Part shown: positions 19,056-27,728 of the stretch, piece after piece
Layout: every line of letters starts with the position of its first letter
How positions within the stretch are numbered: the stretch's first letter is position 1
From: Nitrogeniibacter aestuarii
GTDB taxonomy: Bacteria > Pseudomonadota > Gammaproteobacteria > Burkholderiales > Rhodocyclaceae
Length of the DNA: 64,000 nucleotides
Assembly: GCF_017309585.1 (NCBI RefSeq)
Contig: NZ_CP071321.1
Location: forward strand, 1,054,001 to 1,118,000
Direction: 5' to 3'
The notes under the pieces: model-generated
Databases searched by the model: none
What the model was told of the DNA's origin: nothing
Seen by the model: only the letters and a program-made list of their open reading frames with translations
Program-made: the position numbers and the translations under genes

Positions 19056-20180
19056 TTAGGCCTGCAAACTGTCAGCGAACTGCAGGCCCGAGAGCAGGGC
19101 GGCGTTGACCTTTTGCGGATCGATGGTCAGGTCATCAGCCAGCTGCTGAAGGGTCGAGGCGTCGAAACGTTCGGCTGCGCGGGCCAGCTTGAGGAAGGGG
19201 GCATAGGCGCCTTCTTCGTTGATCAGCGCGTCGGTGATGGATTCGGGCAGACTCATTTCTCCGAGCAGGTCACCCAGTGAGGTGCCGAGCAGTGAGGGCA
19301 GCAAGGAGAACGCACCGGTGATGAACAGGTTGTCATGATCGGCCTTCTCGAAGAAGGGGGCGCCGATGTGTTCCATCATGCGCCCGCGGGCGATCGATGC
19401 CTGCATCAGTGCAGGGGCGGACGGGTCCTTGCTGGCGGTCACCAGCAGCACGGTCAGCCACTTGTTCAGGTTGTTGTAGCCCAGGATGGTCACGGCGTGC
19501 CGGAACGACTGGATTTCACAGCGAAGGCCAAAACCGGCCGAGTTGATGTGGCGCAGCAGTTTGTAGGAGAGGGCCACGTCCTGCTTGAGCACGGCTTCGA
19601 TGTCGGCAATGTCGGCGTTGGAGCGCACGAGATTGAGCAGCCTGACGATCTGGGCATGGGACGGAGACATGCCCTTGGACGGCGTGTTGCTTTTCAGGAA
19701 GAACCAGCCGGCGGCGCCGTCGTAGCCGTTGTCAATCGCGGCGTCGAAGCCTTCGATGTCTTTCAGACCCCAGGCCAGGCTGAGGCTGGGGCTACCCGAT
19801 GGTTGCGGCAGCTTGCGCTGATCCATGATCACGAAGCGCCAGTCGATATCTGCCGGCAGCACCGCTTCAGGGGCGAACCAGGACAGGCACATGCTGATGC
19901 CCGCGGTCTGCAGCTGGGGCAGCAGGGCCTGGGTTTTCGGATGCGCAAGCGTCGGCGCCGGAATCTCGACCATCAGATTGTCCGGCAGTGACCACTCGAG
20001 CAGATCGGGCGTCGGTACCAGCTTGCCCAGGCTCAGAAACACCGGATGCTGACGCGGCCATTCTTCCTCGAATTGCTGCAGGCCCGCGACAACGTCGGCA
20101 ACGGTAGTAGCGTGGGCGATCAGGCGGTTGGCGGTAATCGCGCGGTTGCGATTCACGACAGGCTCGCGGGTCAGCAGCAT
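19056..20180 (-). CDS. HDOD-domain protein with degenerate EAL-like N-terminal domain
   Basis: 374 residues. The N-terminal ~165 residues follow the fold of YuxH-type EAL-like domains (REPVVNRNRAITANRLI; MVEIPAPTLAHP; GWFFLKSN) but lack EAL and the metal-binding residues, so it should not hydrolyse c-di-GMP. The HDOD domain occupies about 180-370 (IVRLLNLVRSNADIADIEAVLKQDVALSYKLLRHINSAGFG). Proteins of this architecture act as signalling adaptors affecting motility in some bacteria. It lies 126 bp upstream of the HDOD kinase on the same strand and may belong to the same network. Confidence 0.85.
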   Translation of the reverse strand: MLLTREPVVNRNRAITANRLIAHATTVADVVAGLQQFEEEWPRQHPVFLSLGKLVPTPDLLEWSLPDNLMVEIPAPTLAHPKTQALLPQLQTAGISMCLSWFAPEAVLPADIDWRFVIMDQRKLPQPSGSPSLSLAWGLKDIEGFDAAIDNGYDGAAGWFFLKSNTPSKGMSPSHAQIVRLLNLVRSNADIADIEAVLKQDVALSYKLLRHINSAGFGLRCEIQSFRHAVTILGYNNLNKWLTVLLVTASKDPSAPALMQASIARGRMMEHIGAPFFEKADHDNLFITGAFSLLPSLLGTSLGDLLGEMSLPESITDALINEEGAYAPFLKLARAAERFDASTLQQLADDLTIDPQKVNAALLSGLQFADSLQA

Positions 20181-20199
20181 GTTCGGGCTCTTTCAGACG

Positions 20200-21225
20200 T
20201 CAGGGTTGGGAATCGGCCGAGAACGTAAAGGAATCCGCAAAATACTGGTCTTCCGGCAACCGGCACTGGCTCATGAAGTCTGCCATCGAGGCTTCGATCA
20301 TCGCCGGCGCACCGCAGGCATACACTTGATGACCGGACAGATCGGGCAGATCTTCGACGACAGCCAGATGGACCAGACCGGTGCGGCCCTTCCATTCGTC
20401 CTCCGGTGTCATATCGGACAGCACGGGCACAAACTTGAACCATTCGTGATCTTTTTCCCACTGCTCGGCAAGCGCCGACAGATAGAGGCCGGCGCGGTCA
20501 CGGGCGCCCCAGTAGAGCGTCATGGGGCGCGTCATGCCCTTGGCAATGGCATGCTCGACAATGCTCTTGATGGGCGCGAAACCGGTGCCGCCTGCGAGCA
20601 GCACGATGGGTGCGTCCGAGTCTTCACGCAGGAAGAAACTGCCCAGCGGCCCCTCGAAGCGCAGGATGTCCCGCTCCTTCATGGTCGTGAACACCTTGTC
20701 GGTGAAGTGACCGCCCGGCACATGGCGGATGTGCAGTTCGACGCTGTCCTGCACCTCGGGGCCGTTGCCGATCGAAAAACTGCGGCGCTTGTCGCCGGGC
20801 AGCAGGAAGTCGATGTACTGGCCGGCGCGGAAGGCGAACTTTTCGGTGGCAGGGAGCTTGACCTCGAGAATCATCACGTCCGGCGCCGCCTTTTCGAGCT
20901 TCTGGACGCGGCAGGGCAGCTTCTTGATGGGGATGTCATCGACGCGCGAGACGTTGCGTGCCTCGATCACCAGGTCCGATTTTGCAGTCGCACAGCAGAA
21001 CAGGGCGAGCCCTTCGGCCTTGTCTGCGTCGGTGAGCGTGTCCGGGCCATGCCTGCCGTAATCGACCGTGCCGCTGAGTATCTTGCCCTTGCAGGCGCCG
21101 CAGACGCCGTCCCTGCAGCTGTAGGGCAACATCAGGCCCGATTCGATGGCGGCGTCGACAAGCGGTTGATCTTCCGCGACCTCGATTTCATGGTCGCCCG
21201 GCAAGATGGTGAGTTTGAAAGACAT
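20200..21225 (-). CDS. 2Fe-2S ferredoxin-flavoprotein NAD(P)H reductase
   Basis: 341 residues. An N-terminal plant-type 2Fe-2S domain (CRDGVCGACKG: C37, C42, C45, and C77 in LFCCATA) is followed by an FAD domain (RRSFSIGNGP) and an NAD domain (LLAGGTGFAPIKSIVEHAI; ACGAPAMIEA). This matches the CDP-6-deoxy-glucoseen reductase (AscD/RfbI)-like group and the reductase subunits of oxygenases. No oxygenase or sugar genes are adjacent, so the electron acceptor is unknown. It starts only 29 bp from a divergent SDR gene. Confidence 0.88.
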   Translation of the reverse strand: MSFKLTILPGDHEIEVAEDQPLVDAAIESGLMLPYSCRDGVCGACKGKILSGTVDYGRHGPDTLTDADKAEGLALFCCATAKSDLVIEARNVSRVDDIPIKKLPCRVQKLEKAAPDVMILEVKLPATEKFAFRAGQYIDFLLPGDKRRSFSIGNGPEVQDSVELHIRHVPGGHFTDKVFTTMKERDILRFEGPLGSFFLREDSDAPIVLLAGGTGFAPIKSIVEHAIAKGMTRPMTLYWGARDRAGLYLSALAEQWEKDHEWFKFVPVLSDMTPEDEWKGRTGLVHLAVVEDLPDLSGHQVYACGAPAMIEASMADFMSQCRLPEDQYFADSFTFSADSQP

Positions 21226-21254
21226 GTCAAAATCCGGCGTGAGATAATCCGTGC

Positions 21255-22133
21255 ATGAACACAGTGTTGATCGTGGGATGCGGTGACGTGGCCCAGCGAG
21301 CGCTTTCCTGGCTGGTGCGACGTTTTCGCGTCATTGCGATGATACGCGATGAGGGCCAGCGTGTTGCGCTGCGCAAGCTCGGCGTCAAGGCGATTGCGGC
21401 CGATCTGGACGATTTTGCCTCGCTGCGCCGGCTGGCAGGCATCGCAGATTATGTGATCCACACCGCACCGCCTGCGGGCGATGGCGCCCATGACTGGCGT
21501 ACTCGTCGGCTGCTGGCGGCACTGAGCGGTAGTGCTCACCGCCCCAGGCGACTGGTCTACATCAGCACGACCGGCGTCTATGGCGATTGTGCCGGTGCCG
21601 TGGTCGACGAAACGAGGCCGGTTCGTGCGCAGTCACCGCGCGCGCAGCGTCGTGTGGACGCAGAGCAGATGATCCGCGCAGTTGCCGCAAGGGGCGTGCT
21701 CGAGGCGGTGGTGTTGCGGGCGCCCGGCATTTACGCGGCAGATCGTTTGCCTCTCGAGCGCCTTCAGCGAGGCGATCCAGCACTGGCCCGCGACGAAGAC
21801 GTTTTCACCAATCACATTCACGCCGACGATCTGGCGCGCCTCATGTGTCTGGCCCTGTTTCGCGGGGGAAATGGGCGCGTGTTCAATGCCAGTGACGACT
21901 CCGACATGAAAATGGGCGACTACTTCGATGCGGTCGCCGATCACTTCGGACTGGCCCGGCCGCCACGCGTGTCGCGAGAGGTGCTTGCCCGACAGGTGTC
22001 GGCGATGACCCTGTCCTTCATGCGGGAATCCCGGCGGCTGGTCAATCAGCGCCTCAAGCGCGAATTACGCGTCGAACTGCGTTACCCCGACATTCACGCG
22101 GGTCTGGCCGCTGCTGCGCCGTCCGCCCACTGA
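21255..22133 (+). CDS. NAD-dependent epimerase/dehydratase-like (SDR) protein
   Basis: 292 residues. Rossmann nucleotide-binding motif VGCGDVAQRAL near residue 7 and STTGVYGD near residue 104, resembling the extended atypical SDR family of YeeZ. The usual YxxxK catalytic pair is not clear, so activity may differ from classical epimerases. It is divergent from the reductase gene with 29 bp between start codons. hemJ starts 18 bp downstream. The substrate cannot be predicted. Confidence 0.8.
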   Translation: MNTVLIVGCGDVAQRALSWLVRRFRVIAMIRDEGQRVALRKLGVKAIAADLDDFASLRRLAGIADYVIHTAPPAGDGAHDWRTRRLLAALSGSAHRPRRLVYISTTGVYGDCAGAVVDETRPVRAQSPRAQRRVDAEQMIRAVAARGVLEAVVLRAPGIYAADRLPLERLQRGDPALARDEDVFTNHIHADDLARLMCLALFRGGNGRVFNASDDSDMKMGDYFDAVADHFGLARPPRVSREVLARQVSAMTLSFMRESRRLVNQRLKRELRVELRYPDIHAGLAAAAPSAH

Positions 22134-22151
22134 CCCAGGAGTCCATCGCCG

Positions 22152-22568
22152 ATGCTGGTTTCAAAAGCCCTTCACATCATTTTCGTCACGAGCTGGTTCG
22201 CCGGTCTGTTCTACCTGCCGCGCATCTATGTGAATCTGGCCATGGTGGCTGACGGGGCCGAGGATGAGCGCAAGCGGCTGCTGCTCATGGCGAACAAGCT
22301 ATATCGCTTCATGACGCCACTGGGCATCATTGCTGTCGGTCTGGGGTTCTGGCTGTGGTTCGGCTATGGCTTTACCGGTGGTTGGCTGCACGCCAAAACG
22401 TCGCTGGTCGTCTTTCTGATTCTCTACCATCTCTACTGCGGTCAGCTGCTTCGTCGCTTCGAGCGCGGTGAAAACACCCGCAGCCACACCTGGTACCGAT
22501 TCTTCAACGAGGTGCCAGTGCTGGTGTTGTTCGTGGTGGTGTTCCTGGTGGTCCTGAAACCTTTCTGA
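22152..22568 (+). CDS. hemJ: HemJ-type protoporphyrinogen IX oxidase
   Basis: 138 residues with four transmembrane helices. It starts MLVSKALHIIFVTSWFAGLFYLPRIYVNLA, the conserved HemJ (UPF0093/CopD-like) segment with the heme-coordinating His. Later motifs are LYRFMTPLGIIAV and WLHAKTSLVVFLILYH. HemJ oxidises protoporphyrinogen IX to protoporphyrin IX in the inner membrane. It lies 18 bp after the SDR gene and 10 bp before the rRNA methyltransferase gene, so these genes probably share a transcript. Length is slightly short but normal for the family. Confidence 0.9.
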   Translation: MLVSKALHIIFVTSWFAGLFYLPRIYVNLAMVADGAEDERKRLLLMANKLYRFMTPLGIIAVGLGFWLWFGYGFTGGWLHAKTSLVVFLILYHLYCGQLLRRFERGENTRSHTWYRFFNEVPVLVLFVVVFLVVLKPF

Positions 22569-22578
22569 GATCCGACGC

Positions 22579-23739
22579 ATGTCTGAACGATTCTTTGCTC
22601 CCTGTCCGCGCGGCCTCGAGCCGGCCCTCATGGATGAACTCGGTGCGCTGGGGGCGCAAAACCTCAAGCAGATCAACGGCGGGGTCGCCTTCATGGGGGA
22701 CTGGGCGCTGGCCTATCGCGCCAACCTGGAAAGCCGACTTGCGACGCGGATTCTGTGGCAGGTCGCCTTCGGGCGTTACCGCAGCGAAGACGATATCTAC
22801 CGACTCGCCTACGGGGTGACCTGGGCCAAATGGTTCACGCCGGATCAGACGATCCGGGTGTATGTCACAGCCCGCCGTTCGCCCCTGAAGAGCCTCGAGT
22901 TCGTGACCCTGCGGGTCAAGGATGCGGTGTGTGATCACCATCGCATGGTGCATGGGCGTCGGCCGAGTATCGATACGGCCAATCCGGATGTGCGCATCCA
23001 CACCTTCCTGAGTCAGGATCAGGTCACCCTGTATCTCGATACGTCCGGCGAGCCGCTCTACAAGCGCGGTTTCAAACAGGCCGCCGTCGAGGCGCCGCTG
23101 AAGGAAAACCTGGCCGCGGGCATTCTGCGCATGGCCGGCTGGCAGACCGACGAAGTCCTGCTCGACCCCATGTGCGGCAGCGGCACCTTCCTGATCGAAG
23201 CCGCACAGATGGCGTTGGACATTGCGCCGGGCCTGGGGCGCGCCTTCGCCTTCGAGAACTTCAAGCACGCTGACGTCAGCCTGTGGCGGCGCATCCGCCG
23301 TGAGGTGGAAGGGCGCAGGCGCCATGCGGCCAAGCTGCCGATCTATGGCTCCGATAGCGAGCCGGTGCAGGTCAAGCGCGCGCGGATCAACCTGGAGGCC
23401 GCCGGTCTGGCAGAGCAGGTGACCCTTGAGCACGTGGGGCTGCTTGATCGCAAGCCACCGGCCGCCGCGGGGGTCATGGTCGCCAATCCGCCCTATGGCG
23501 TGCGCATTGGTGAAGCCTCGGAGCTTGAAGCGTTTTATCCGCAACTGGGAGACGCGCTCAAGGCGAACTGGAGCGGTTGGCGCTGTTATTTCCTCAGCGC
23601 AGACGCTGAATTGCCCAAGCGTATCGGCTTGAGGGCGTCCAAACGGACGCCGCTGTACAACGGGGCCTTGGAGTGCCGGGTGTATGAATACAAGATGATC
23701 GACGGCAGTCTGCGCAAACGCAAAGACGCCGAGGAATGA
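22579..23739 (+). CDS. rlmL: 23S rRNA (guanine-N2)-methyltransferase, RlmL N-terminal type
   Basis: 386 residues. An N-terminal THUMP-containing region (FFAPCPRGLEPALMDELGALG) is followed by a Rossmann SAM-methyltransferase domain with LLDPMCGSGTFLIEAA and the catalytic VANPPYG motif. This matches the m2G2445 half of E. coli RlmKL; the RlmK half is absent, as is usual in many betaproteobacteria. It acts on 23S rRNA during ribosome assembly. It is the last gene of SDR-hemJ-rlmL and is closed by a terminator. The exact modified position is inferred from the family. Confidence 0.88.
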   Translation: MSERFFAPCPRGLEPALMDELGALGAQNLKQINGGVAFMGDWALAYRANLESRLATRILWQVAFGRYRSEDDIYRLAYGVTWAKWFTPDQTIRVYVTARRSPLKSLEFVTLRVKDAVCDHHRMVHGRRPSIDTANPDVRIHTFLSQDQVTLYLDTSGEPLYKRGFKQAAVEAPLKENLAAGILRMAGWQTDEVLLDPMCGSGTFLIEAAQMALDIAPGLGRAFAFENFKHADVSLWRRIRREVEGRRRHAAKLPIYGSDSEPVQVKRARINLEAAGLAEQVTLEHVGLLDRKPPAAAGVMVANPPYGVRIGEASELEAFYPQLGDALKANWSGWRCYFLSADAELPKRIGLRASKRTPLYNGALECRVYEYKMIDGSLRKRKDAEE

Positions 23740-23765
23740 AAAACGGCGCCCAAGGCGCCGTTTTT
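23739..23765. terminator. Bidirectional terminator between rlmL and pilU
   Basis: A perfect inverted repeat AAAAACGGCGCC-CAA-GGCGCCGTTTTT directly follows the rlmL stop and can end both convergent transcripts. Confidence 0.9.
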
Positions 23766-23832
23766 CATCTGAGGCATAACGTCAGCACGCCGAAACCCCG
23801 TCAGGGGAGACAGGTGCGCCGCATGTGCTGCC

Positions 23833-24966
23833 CTACACGATATCGAGATGCTGGATGCCGGTATTGGGGTCCTGCGCGCCGAGCTTGCTGTTGAGCTTGA
23901 TCTGCAGGCGCAGATCGTTCACCGAGTCGGCGTTGCGCAGCGCGTCTTCGTAGGTGATCTGTTCCGCTTCGTAAAGCTTGAAGAGCGCCTGATCGAAGGT
24001 CTGCATGCCCAGCTCGTTGGAGCGCTTCATGATTTCCTTGATCTCGGAAATCTCGCCCTTGAAGATCAGGTCGGAAATGAGCGGTGAGTTGAGCATGATT
24101 TCAACCGCAGGCACGCGACCCTTTTTGCCTTTGATCGGCAGAAGGCGCTGGGAAATCATGGCGCGCAGGTTCAGCGACAGGTCCATGAGTAGCTGCTGGC
24201 GGCGCTCTTCCGGGAAGAAGTTGATGATCCGGTCGATGGCCTGGTTGGCGCTGTTGGCGTGCAGGGTGGCCAGGCACAGGTGACCGGTCTCGGCGAAGGC
24301 GATGGCATGGTCCATGGTTTCGCGATCGCGAATCTCGCCCATCAGAATCACGTCGGGCGCCTGCCGCAGGGTGTTCTTGAGGGCAATTTCCCAGTCGTCG
24401 GTGTCGATGCCCACTTCGCGCTGGGTGATGATGCAGTTCTTGTGTTGATGCACGTATTCGATCGGATCCTCGACCGTGATGATGTGCCCGTAACTGTGTT
24501 CGTTGCGGTAATCAACCATCGAGGCCAGCGAGGTCGTCTTGCCGGTGCCCGTGCCGCCGACGAAGATCACCAGGCCGCGCTTGGCCATGGCCACTTCACG
24601 GATCACGGTCGGCAGGCCGAGCTCGTCCATGGTGGGAATCTTCTGGGCGATGGTCCGCAGCACGCAGCCGACACGGCCTTGCTGAACGTACGCATTCACA
24701 CGAAAACGACCGATGTCCCCCGGCGAGATGGCGAAGTTGCACTCCTTGGTGGCTTCGAACTCGGCGGCCTGCTTGTCGTTCATGATGGCGCGCACCAACT
24801 CGGTGGTGTGCTGGGCCGAAAGCACCTGATTCGATTGCGGCACGATGCGCCCGTCGATTTTGACGGCGGGCGGGAAGCCGGCGGTGATGAACAGGTCCGA
24901 GCCTTTCTTCTGCTCCATCAGGCGCAGCAGGTCGTGCATGAATTTGAGGGCTTGATCGCGTTCCAT
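23833..24966 (-). CDS. pilU: Type IV pilus retraction ATPase PilU
   Basis: 377 residues from MERDQALKFMHDLL; an ATG seven codons upstream (24987) is an alternative. Secretion-type ATPase with SDLFITAGFPPAVK, Walker A GGTGTGKTTS, Asp box ITVEDPIEYVH, Walker B VILMGEIRD and His box HLCLATLHANSA. The C-terminal extension beyond ~350 residues with IQHLDIV is typical of PilU rather than PilT. PilU is an accessory ATPase for pilus retraction and twitching in the cytoplasm. It follows pilT by about 50 bp. Confidence 0.93.
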   Translation of the reverse strand: MERDQALKFMHDLLRLMEQKKGSDLFITAGFPPAVKIDGRIVPQSNQVLSAQHTTELVRAIMNDKQAAEFEATKECNFAISPGDIGRFRVNAYVQQGRVGCVLRTIAQKIPTMDELGLPTVIREVAMAKRGLVIFVGGTGTGKTTSLASMVDYRNEHSYGHIITVEDPIEYVHQHKNCIITQREVGIDTDDWEIALKNTLRQAPDVILMGEIRDRETMDHAIAFAETGHLCLATLHANSANQAIDRIINFFPEERRQQLLMDLSLNLRAMISQRLLPIKGKKGRVPAVEIMLNSPLISDLIFKGEISEIKEIMKRSNELGMQTFDQALFKLYEAEQITYEDALRNADSVNDLRLQIKLNSKLGAQDPNTGIQHLDIV

Positions 24967-25017
24967 CGCTTTGGCTCCGTAATGCATTTGCGCCCCCCGA
25001 CGGGGGCGGCTCGGTCG

Positions 25018-26061
25018 TCAGCCGAGGAAATTGTCTTTGTTCTGCGCGCGCAAGCGGGCTTCGGAATTTGAGATGAGGTTGCGTTGCACCAGCTCGGCCA
25101 GGTTCTGGTCGAGGGTCTGCATGCCGACGCTCTGGCCGGTCTGGATGGCTGAGTACATCTGGGCAATCTTGTTTTCGCGAATGAGGTTCCGGATCGCGGG
25201 CGTGCCGATCATGATCTCGTGTGCGGCCACCCGACCCTTGCCATCCTTGGTCTTGAGCAGTGTCTGCGAGATCACCGCCTTGAGTGATTCGGAGAGCATG
25301 GCGCGAACCATGTCCTTCTCTGCGGCGGGGAAGACGTCGACGATACGGTCGATGGTCTTGGCGGCCGACGAGGTATGCAAGGTACCGAACACCAAGTGAC
25401 CGGTTTCCGCTGCGGTCAGCGCCAGGCGAATGGTTTCCAGGTCACGCATCTCGCCCACGAGAATCACGTCAGGATCTTCCCGCAGGGCAGAGCGCAGGGC
25501 GTTGTTGAACGACAGCGTATCGCGATGCACCTCGCGCTGGTTGATCAGGCAGCGTTTCGCTTCGTGCACGAATTCGATCGGATCCTCGACGGTCAGGATG
25601 TGCCCGTAGTGGTTCTCGTTGATGTAGTCGATCATCGCTGCCAGCGTGGTGGACTTGCCCGAACCGGTCGGGCCGGTCACCAGGCAGATACCGCGCGGCT
25701 GCTCGGCGATTTCCTTGAAGATCTTCGGCGCATTGAGGTCTTCGAGGGTCAGCACCTTGGAGGGAATCGTCCGGAACACGGCGGCGGCGCCACGCTCCTG
25801 ATTGAATGCATTGACCCGGAAGCGCGCCAGGTTCGGCACGGCGAAGGAGAAGTCGGTCTCGAGTACTTCTTCGTACTGCTTGCGCTGCCCGTCGTTCATG
25901 ATGTCGTAGACCATGGCATGCACGTCCTTGTGCTCCATGGGCGGCAGGTTGATCCGGCGCACATCCCCGTGCACGCGAATCATCGGCGGCAGGCCTGCCG
26001 ACAGGTGCAAGTCCGAGGCCTGGTTCTTGACGGAAAATGCCAGCAGTTCGGTGATATCCAT
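25018..26061 (-). CDS. pilT: Type IV pilus retraction ATPase PilT
   Basis: 347 residues, normal for PilT. It begins MDITELLAFSVKNQASDLHLSAGLPPMIRVHGD, with Walker A GPTGSGKSTT, Asp box LTVEDPIEFVH, Walker B VILVGEMRD and His box HLVFGTLHTSSA. The AIRNLIRENK segment near the C terminus is a PilT hallmark. PilT depolymerises type IV pili and powers twitching. It is divergent from yggS and followed by pilU. It works with the Pil-Chp chemosensory system encoded at 34-44 kb. Confidence 0.96.
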   Translation of the reverse strand: MDITELLAFSVKNQASDLHLSAGLPPMIRVHGDVRRINLPPMEHKDVHAMVYDIMNDGQRKQYEEVLETDFSFAVPNLARFRVNAFNQERGAAAVFRTIPSKVLTLEDLNAPKIFKEIAEQPRGICLVTGPTGSGKSTTLAAMIDYINENHYGHILTVEDPIEFVHEAKRCLINQREVHRDTLSFNNALRSALREDPDVILVGEMRDLETIRLALTAAETGHLVFGTLHTSSAAKTIDRIVDVFPAAEKDMVRAMLSESLKAVISQTLLKTKDGKGRVAAHEIMIGTPAIRNLIRENKIAQMYSAIQTGQSVGMQTLDQNLAELVQRNLISNSEARLRAQNKDNFLG

Positions 26062-26109
26062 GAGTGTTTCTGAGTCTCCGTGACGGAATGGGCGGCCAAG
26101 GCGCGATGC

Positions 26110-26137
26110 TATAATTTTTCGGGTTTCAAACGCGTTT
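26110..26137 (+). promoter_or_regulatory. Consensus -10 (TATAAT) and AAACGCGTTT palindrome upstream of yggS
   Basis: TATAAT occurs at 26110-26115 and a perfect 10-bp palindrome AAACGCGTTT at 26128-26137, 45 and 23 bp before the yggS ATG. No good -35 is seen at 16-18 bp. Confidence 0.4.
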
Positions 26138-26159
26138 CTTTAGCCGTCAGCCAACCTAT

Positions 26160-26867
26160 ATGACATCAATCGCAGGCAACTTGCAAGCCGTTCGCCAGCG
26201 CATCTGCAGTGCTGCCGCGGCATGCGGCCGTTCGCCGGAAGATATTCACCTGCTGGCGGTCAGCAAGACATGGCCGGCAGCGTGTGTGGCAGAAGCCGCC
26301 GACGCCGGGCAGGTCGCCTTCGGTGAAAATTATGCGCAGGAAGGTGCCGACAAGGTCGATGCACTGGCCGACCGGTCACTCGAATGGCATTTTATCGGCC
26401 CATTGCAAAGCAACAAGACGCGTTTGGTCGCCAGCCGGTTCGACTGGGTTCATTCAATTGATCGACTCAAGATTGCCGCCCGGCTGTCCGAGCAGCGCGA
26501 CCCGCAATTGCCCGCCTTGAACCTGTGTGTGCAGGTCAATGTGAGCGGGGAGCTCAGCAAGTCTGGCGTATCGCCGGAAGCGCTGCCCGAACTTGCGCGT
26601 GGCATTGCTGCACTCCCCAATCTGCGATTACGCGGTCTGATGTGCATTCCGGAACCCACCGAGGACTCGGCCTTGCTGCGAGAGCGTTTCGCCGTGCTGC
26701 GGCGGCTCATGGCATCGCTCAACGCCGACGGCTTCGGGCTCGACACCCTGTCCATGGGCATGTCCCACGACATTGAACCGGCCATTGCCGAAGGGGCGAC
26801 CATCGTTCGCGTCGGCACGGCCATCTTTGGGGCCCGCCCGCGCGCGGGTGACCCGCAGGAAAATTGA
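26160..26867 (+). CDS. yggS: YggS-family pyridoxal-phosphate homeostasis protein
   Basis: 235 residues. PLP-binding lysine K36 is in LLAVSKTWPA; other family motifs are FGENYAQEG, WHFIGPLQSNK and LSMGMSHDIEPAIAEGATIVRVGTAIFG. PLPBP/YggS proteins bind PLP and influence its distribution and amino-acid metabolism; no catalytic reaction is established. Its 3' end overlaps the longest possible proC frame. The order yggS-proC-yggT-yggU is conserved in proteobacteria. Confidence 0.94.
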   Translation: MTSIAGNLQAVRQRICSAAAACGRSPEDIHLLAVSKTWPAACVAEAADAGQVAFGENYAQEGADKVDALADRSLEWHFIGPLQSNKTRLVASRFDWVHSIDRLKIAARLSEQRDPQLPALNLCVQVNVSGELSKSGVSPEALPELARGIAALPNLRLRGLMCIPEPTEDSALLRERFAVLRRLMASLNADGFGLDTLSMGMSHDIEPAIAEGATIVRVGTAIFGARPRAGDPQEN

Positions 26868-26872
26868 AGACT

Positions 26873-27685
26873 ATGAAGATTTGTTTCATCGGCGGTGGAA
26901 ACATGGCGCGGGCCATGATCGGGGGCATGGTTGCCAAGGGTCAAAGCCCTGAAGAGATTGGTGTCGTTGAGCCGCGCGAAGAGGGGCGAACTGCCCTGGA
27001 AGCCGATTTCGGCGTGCGCACCCTGCCGGCCGTGAGCGAGCAGGTCGCTTCTGCGCAGGTGATCGTGCTTGCCGTGAAGCCTCAGCAAATGAAATCGGCC
27101 GTGGCGCCGCTGGCCGGGAAACTGGCCGGTGCCGTCGTGGTGAGTATTGCCGCGGGTTTGCGTGCTTCGGATATCGGCCGCTGGCTGGGCGGTTATTCGC
27201 GAATCGTCCGCTGCATGCCCAATACCCCGGCCCTGATTGGCGCCGGTGTCACCGGCCTGTATGCCGATCCCTCCGTCAGTGCCGACGAACGCAACCAGGT
27301 CGCCGGCATTCTCTCTTCGGTCGGCACCTCGGTGTGGATTGATGACGAAGCCAAGATGGACGCGGTCACGGCCATCTCAGGCAGTGGCCCGGCCTATGTT
27401 TTCCATTTCATTGAAGCGCTCGAGGCGGCGGGAGTCGCCCTGGGGTTTGACGAGGGCACGGCCCGGGCGCTGGCCATCGGCACGGTTGATGGGGCTGCCC
27501 GCCTGGCCGCACAGAGCGACGAGGCACCGGGTACACTGCGTGAGCGTGTCACCTCCAAGGGGGGCACGACAGCCGCCGCACTCGCGTCACTGGCCCAGGA
27601 TGATTTCAGCGCCATCATTGCGCGTGCGGTTGAGGCCGCTCGTGCCCGGGGCGCGCAGATGGGTGACGAGCTTGGGGCTGACTGA
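26873..27685 (+). CDS. proC: Pyrroline-5-carboxylate reductase
   Basis: 270 residues starting at ATG (MKICFIGGGNMARAMIGG); an in-frame TTG three codons upstream overlaps the yggS stop but is less likely. Rossmann motif GGGNMARAM, CMPNTPALIGAGVTGLYA, and the C-terminal SGSGPAYVFHFIEALEAAGVALGF plus RERVTSKGGTTAAAL are ProC signatures. It makes L-proline from P5C using NAD(P)H in the cytoplasm. It follows yggS with a 5-bp gap and precedes yggT. Confidence 0.95.
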   Translation: MKICFIGGGNMARAMIGGMVAKGQSPEEIGVVEPREEGRTALEADFGVRTLPAVSEQVASAQVIVLAVKPQQMKSAVAPLAGKLAGAVVVSIAAGLRASDIGRWLGGYSRIVRCMPNTPALIGAGVTGLYADPSVSADERNQVAGILSSVGTSVWIDDEAKMDAVTAISGSGPAYVFHFIEALEAAGVALGFDEGTARALAIGTVDGAARLAAQSDEAPGTLRERVTSKGGTTAAALASLAQDDFSAIIARAVEAARARGAQMGDELGAD

Positions 27686-27728
27686 AGCCGCTGGACAAAC
27701 TGACTGAAAGACCGGGAGCACGCCGCGT

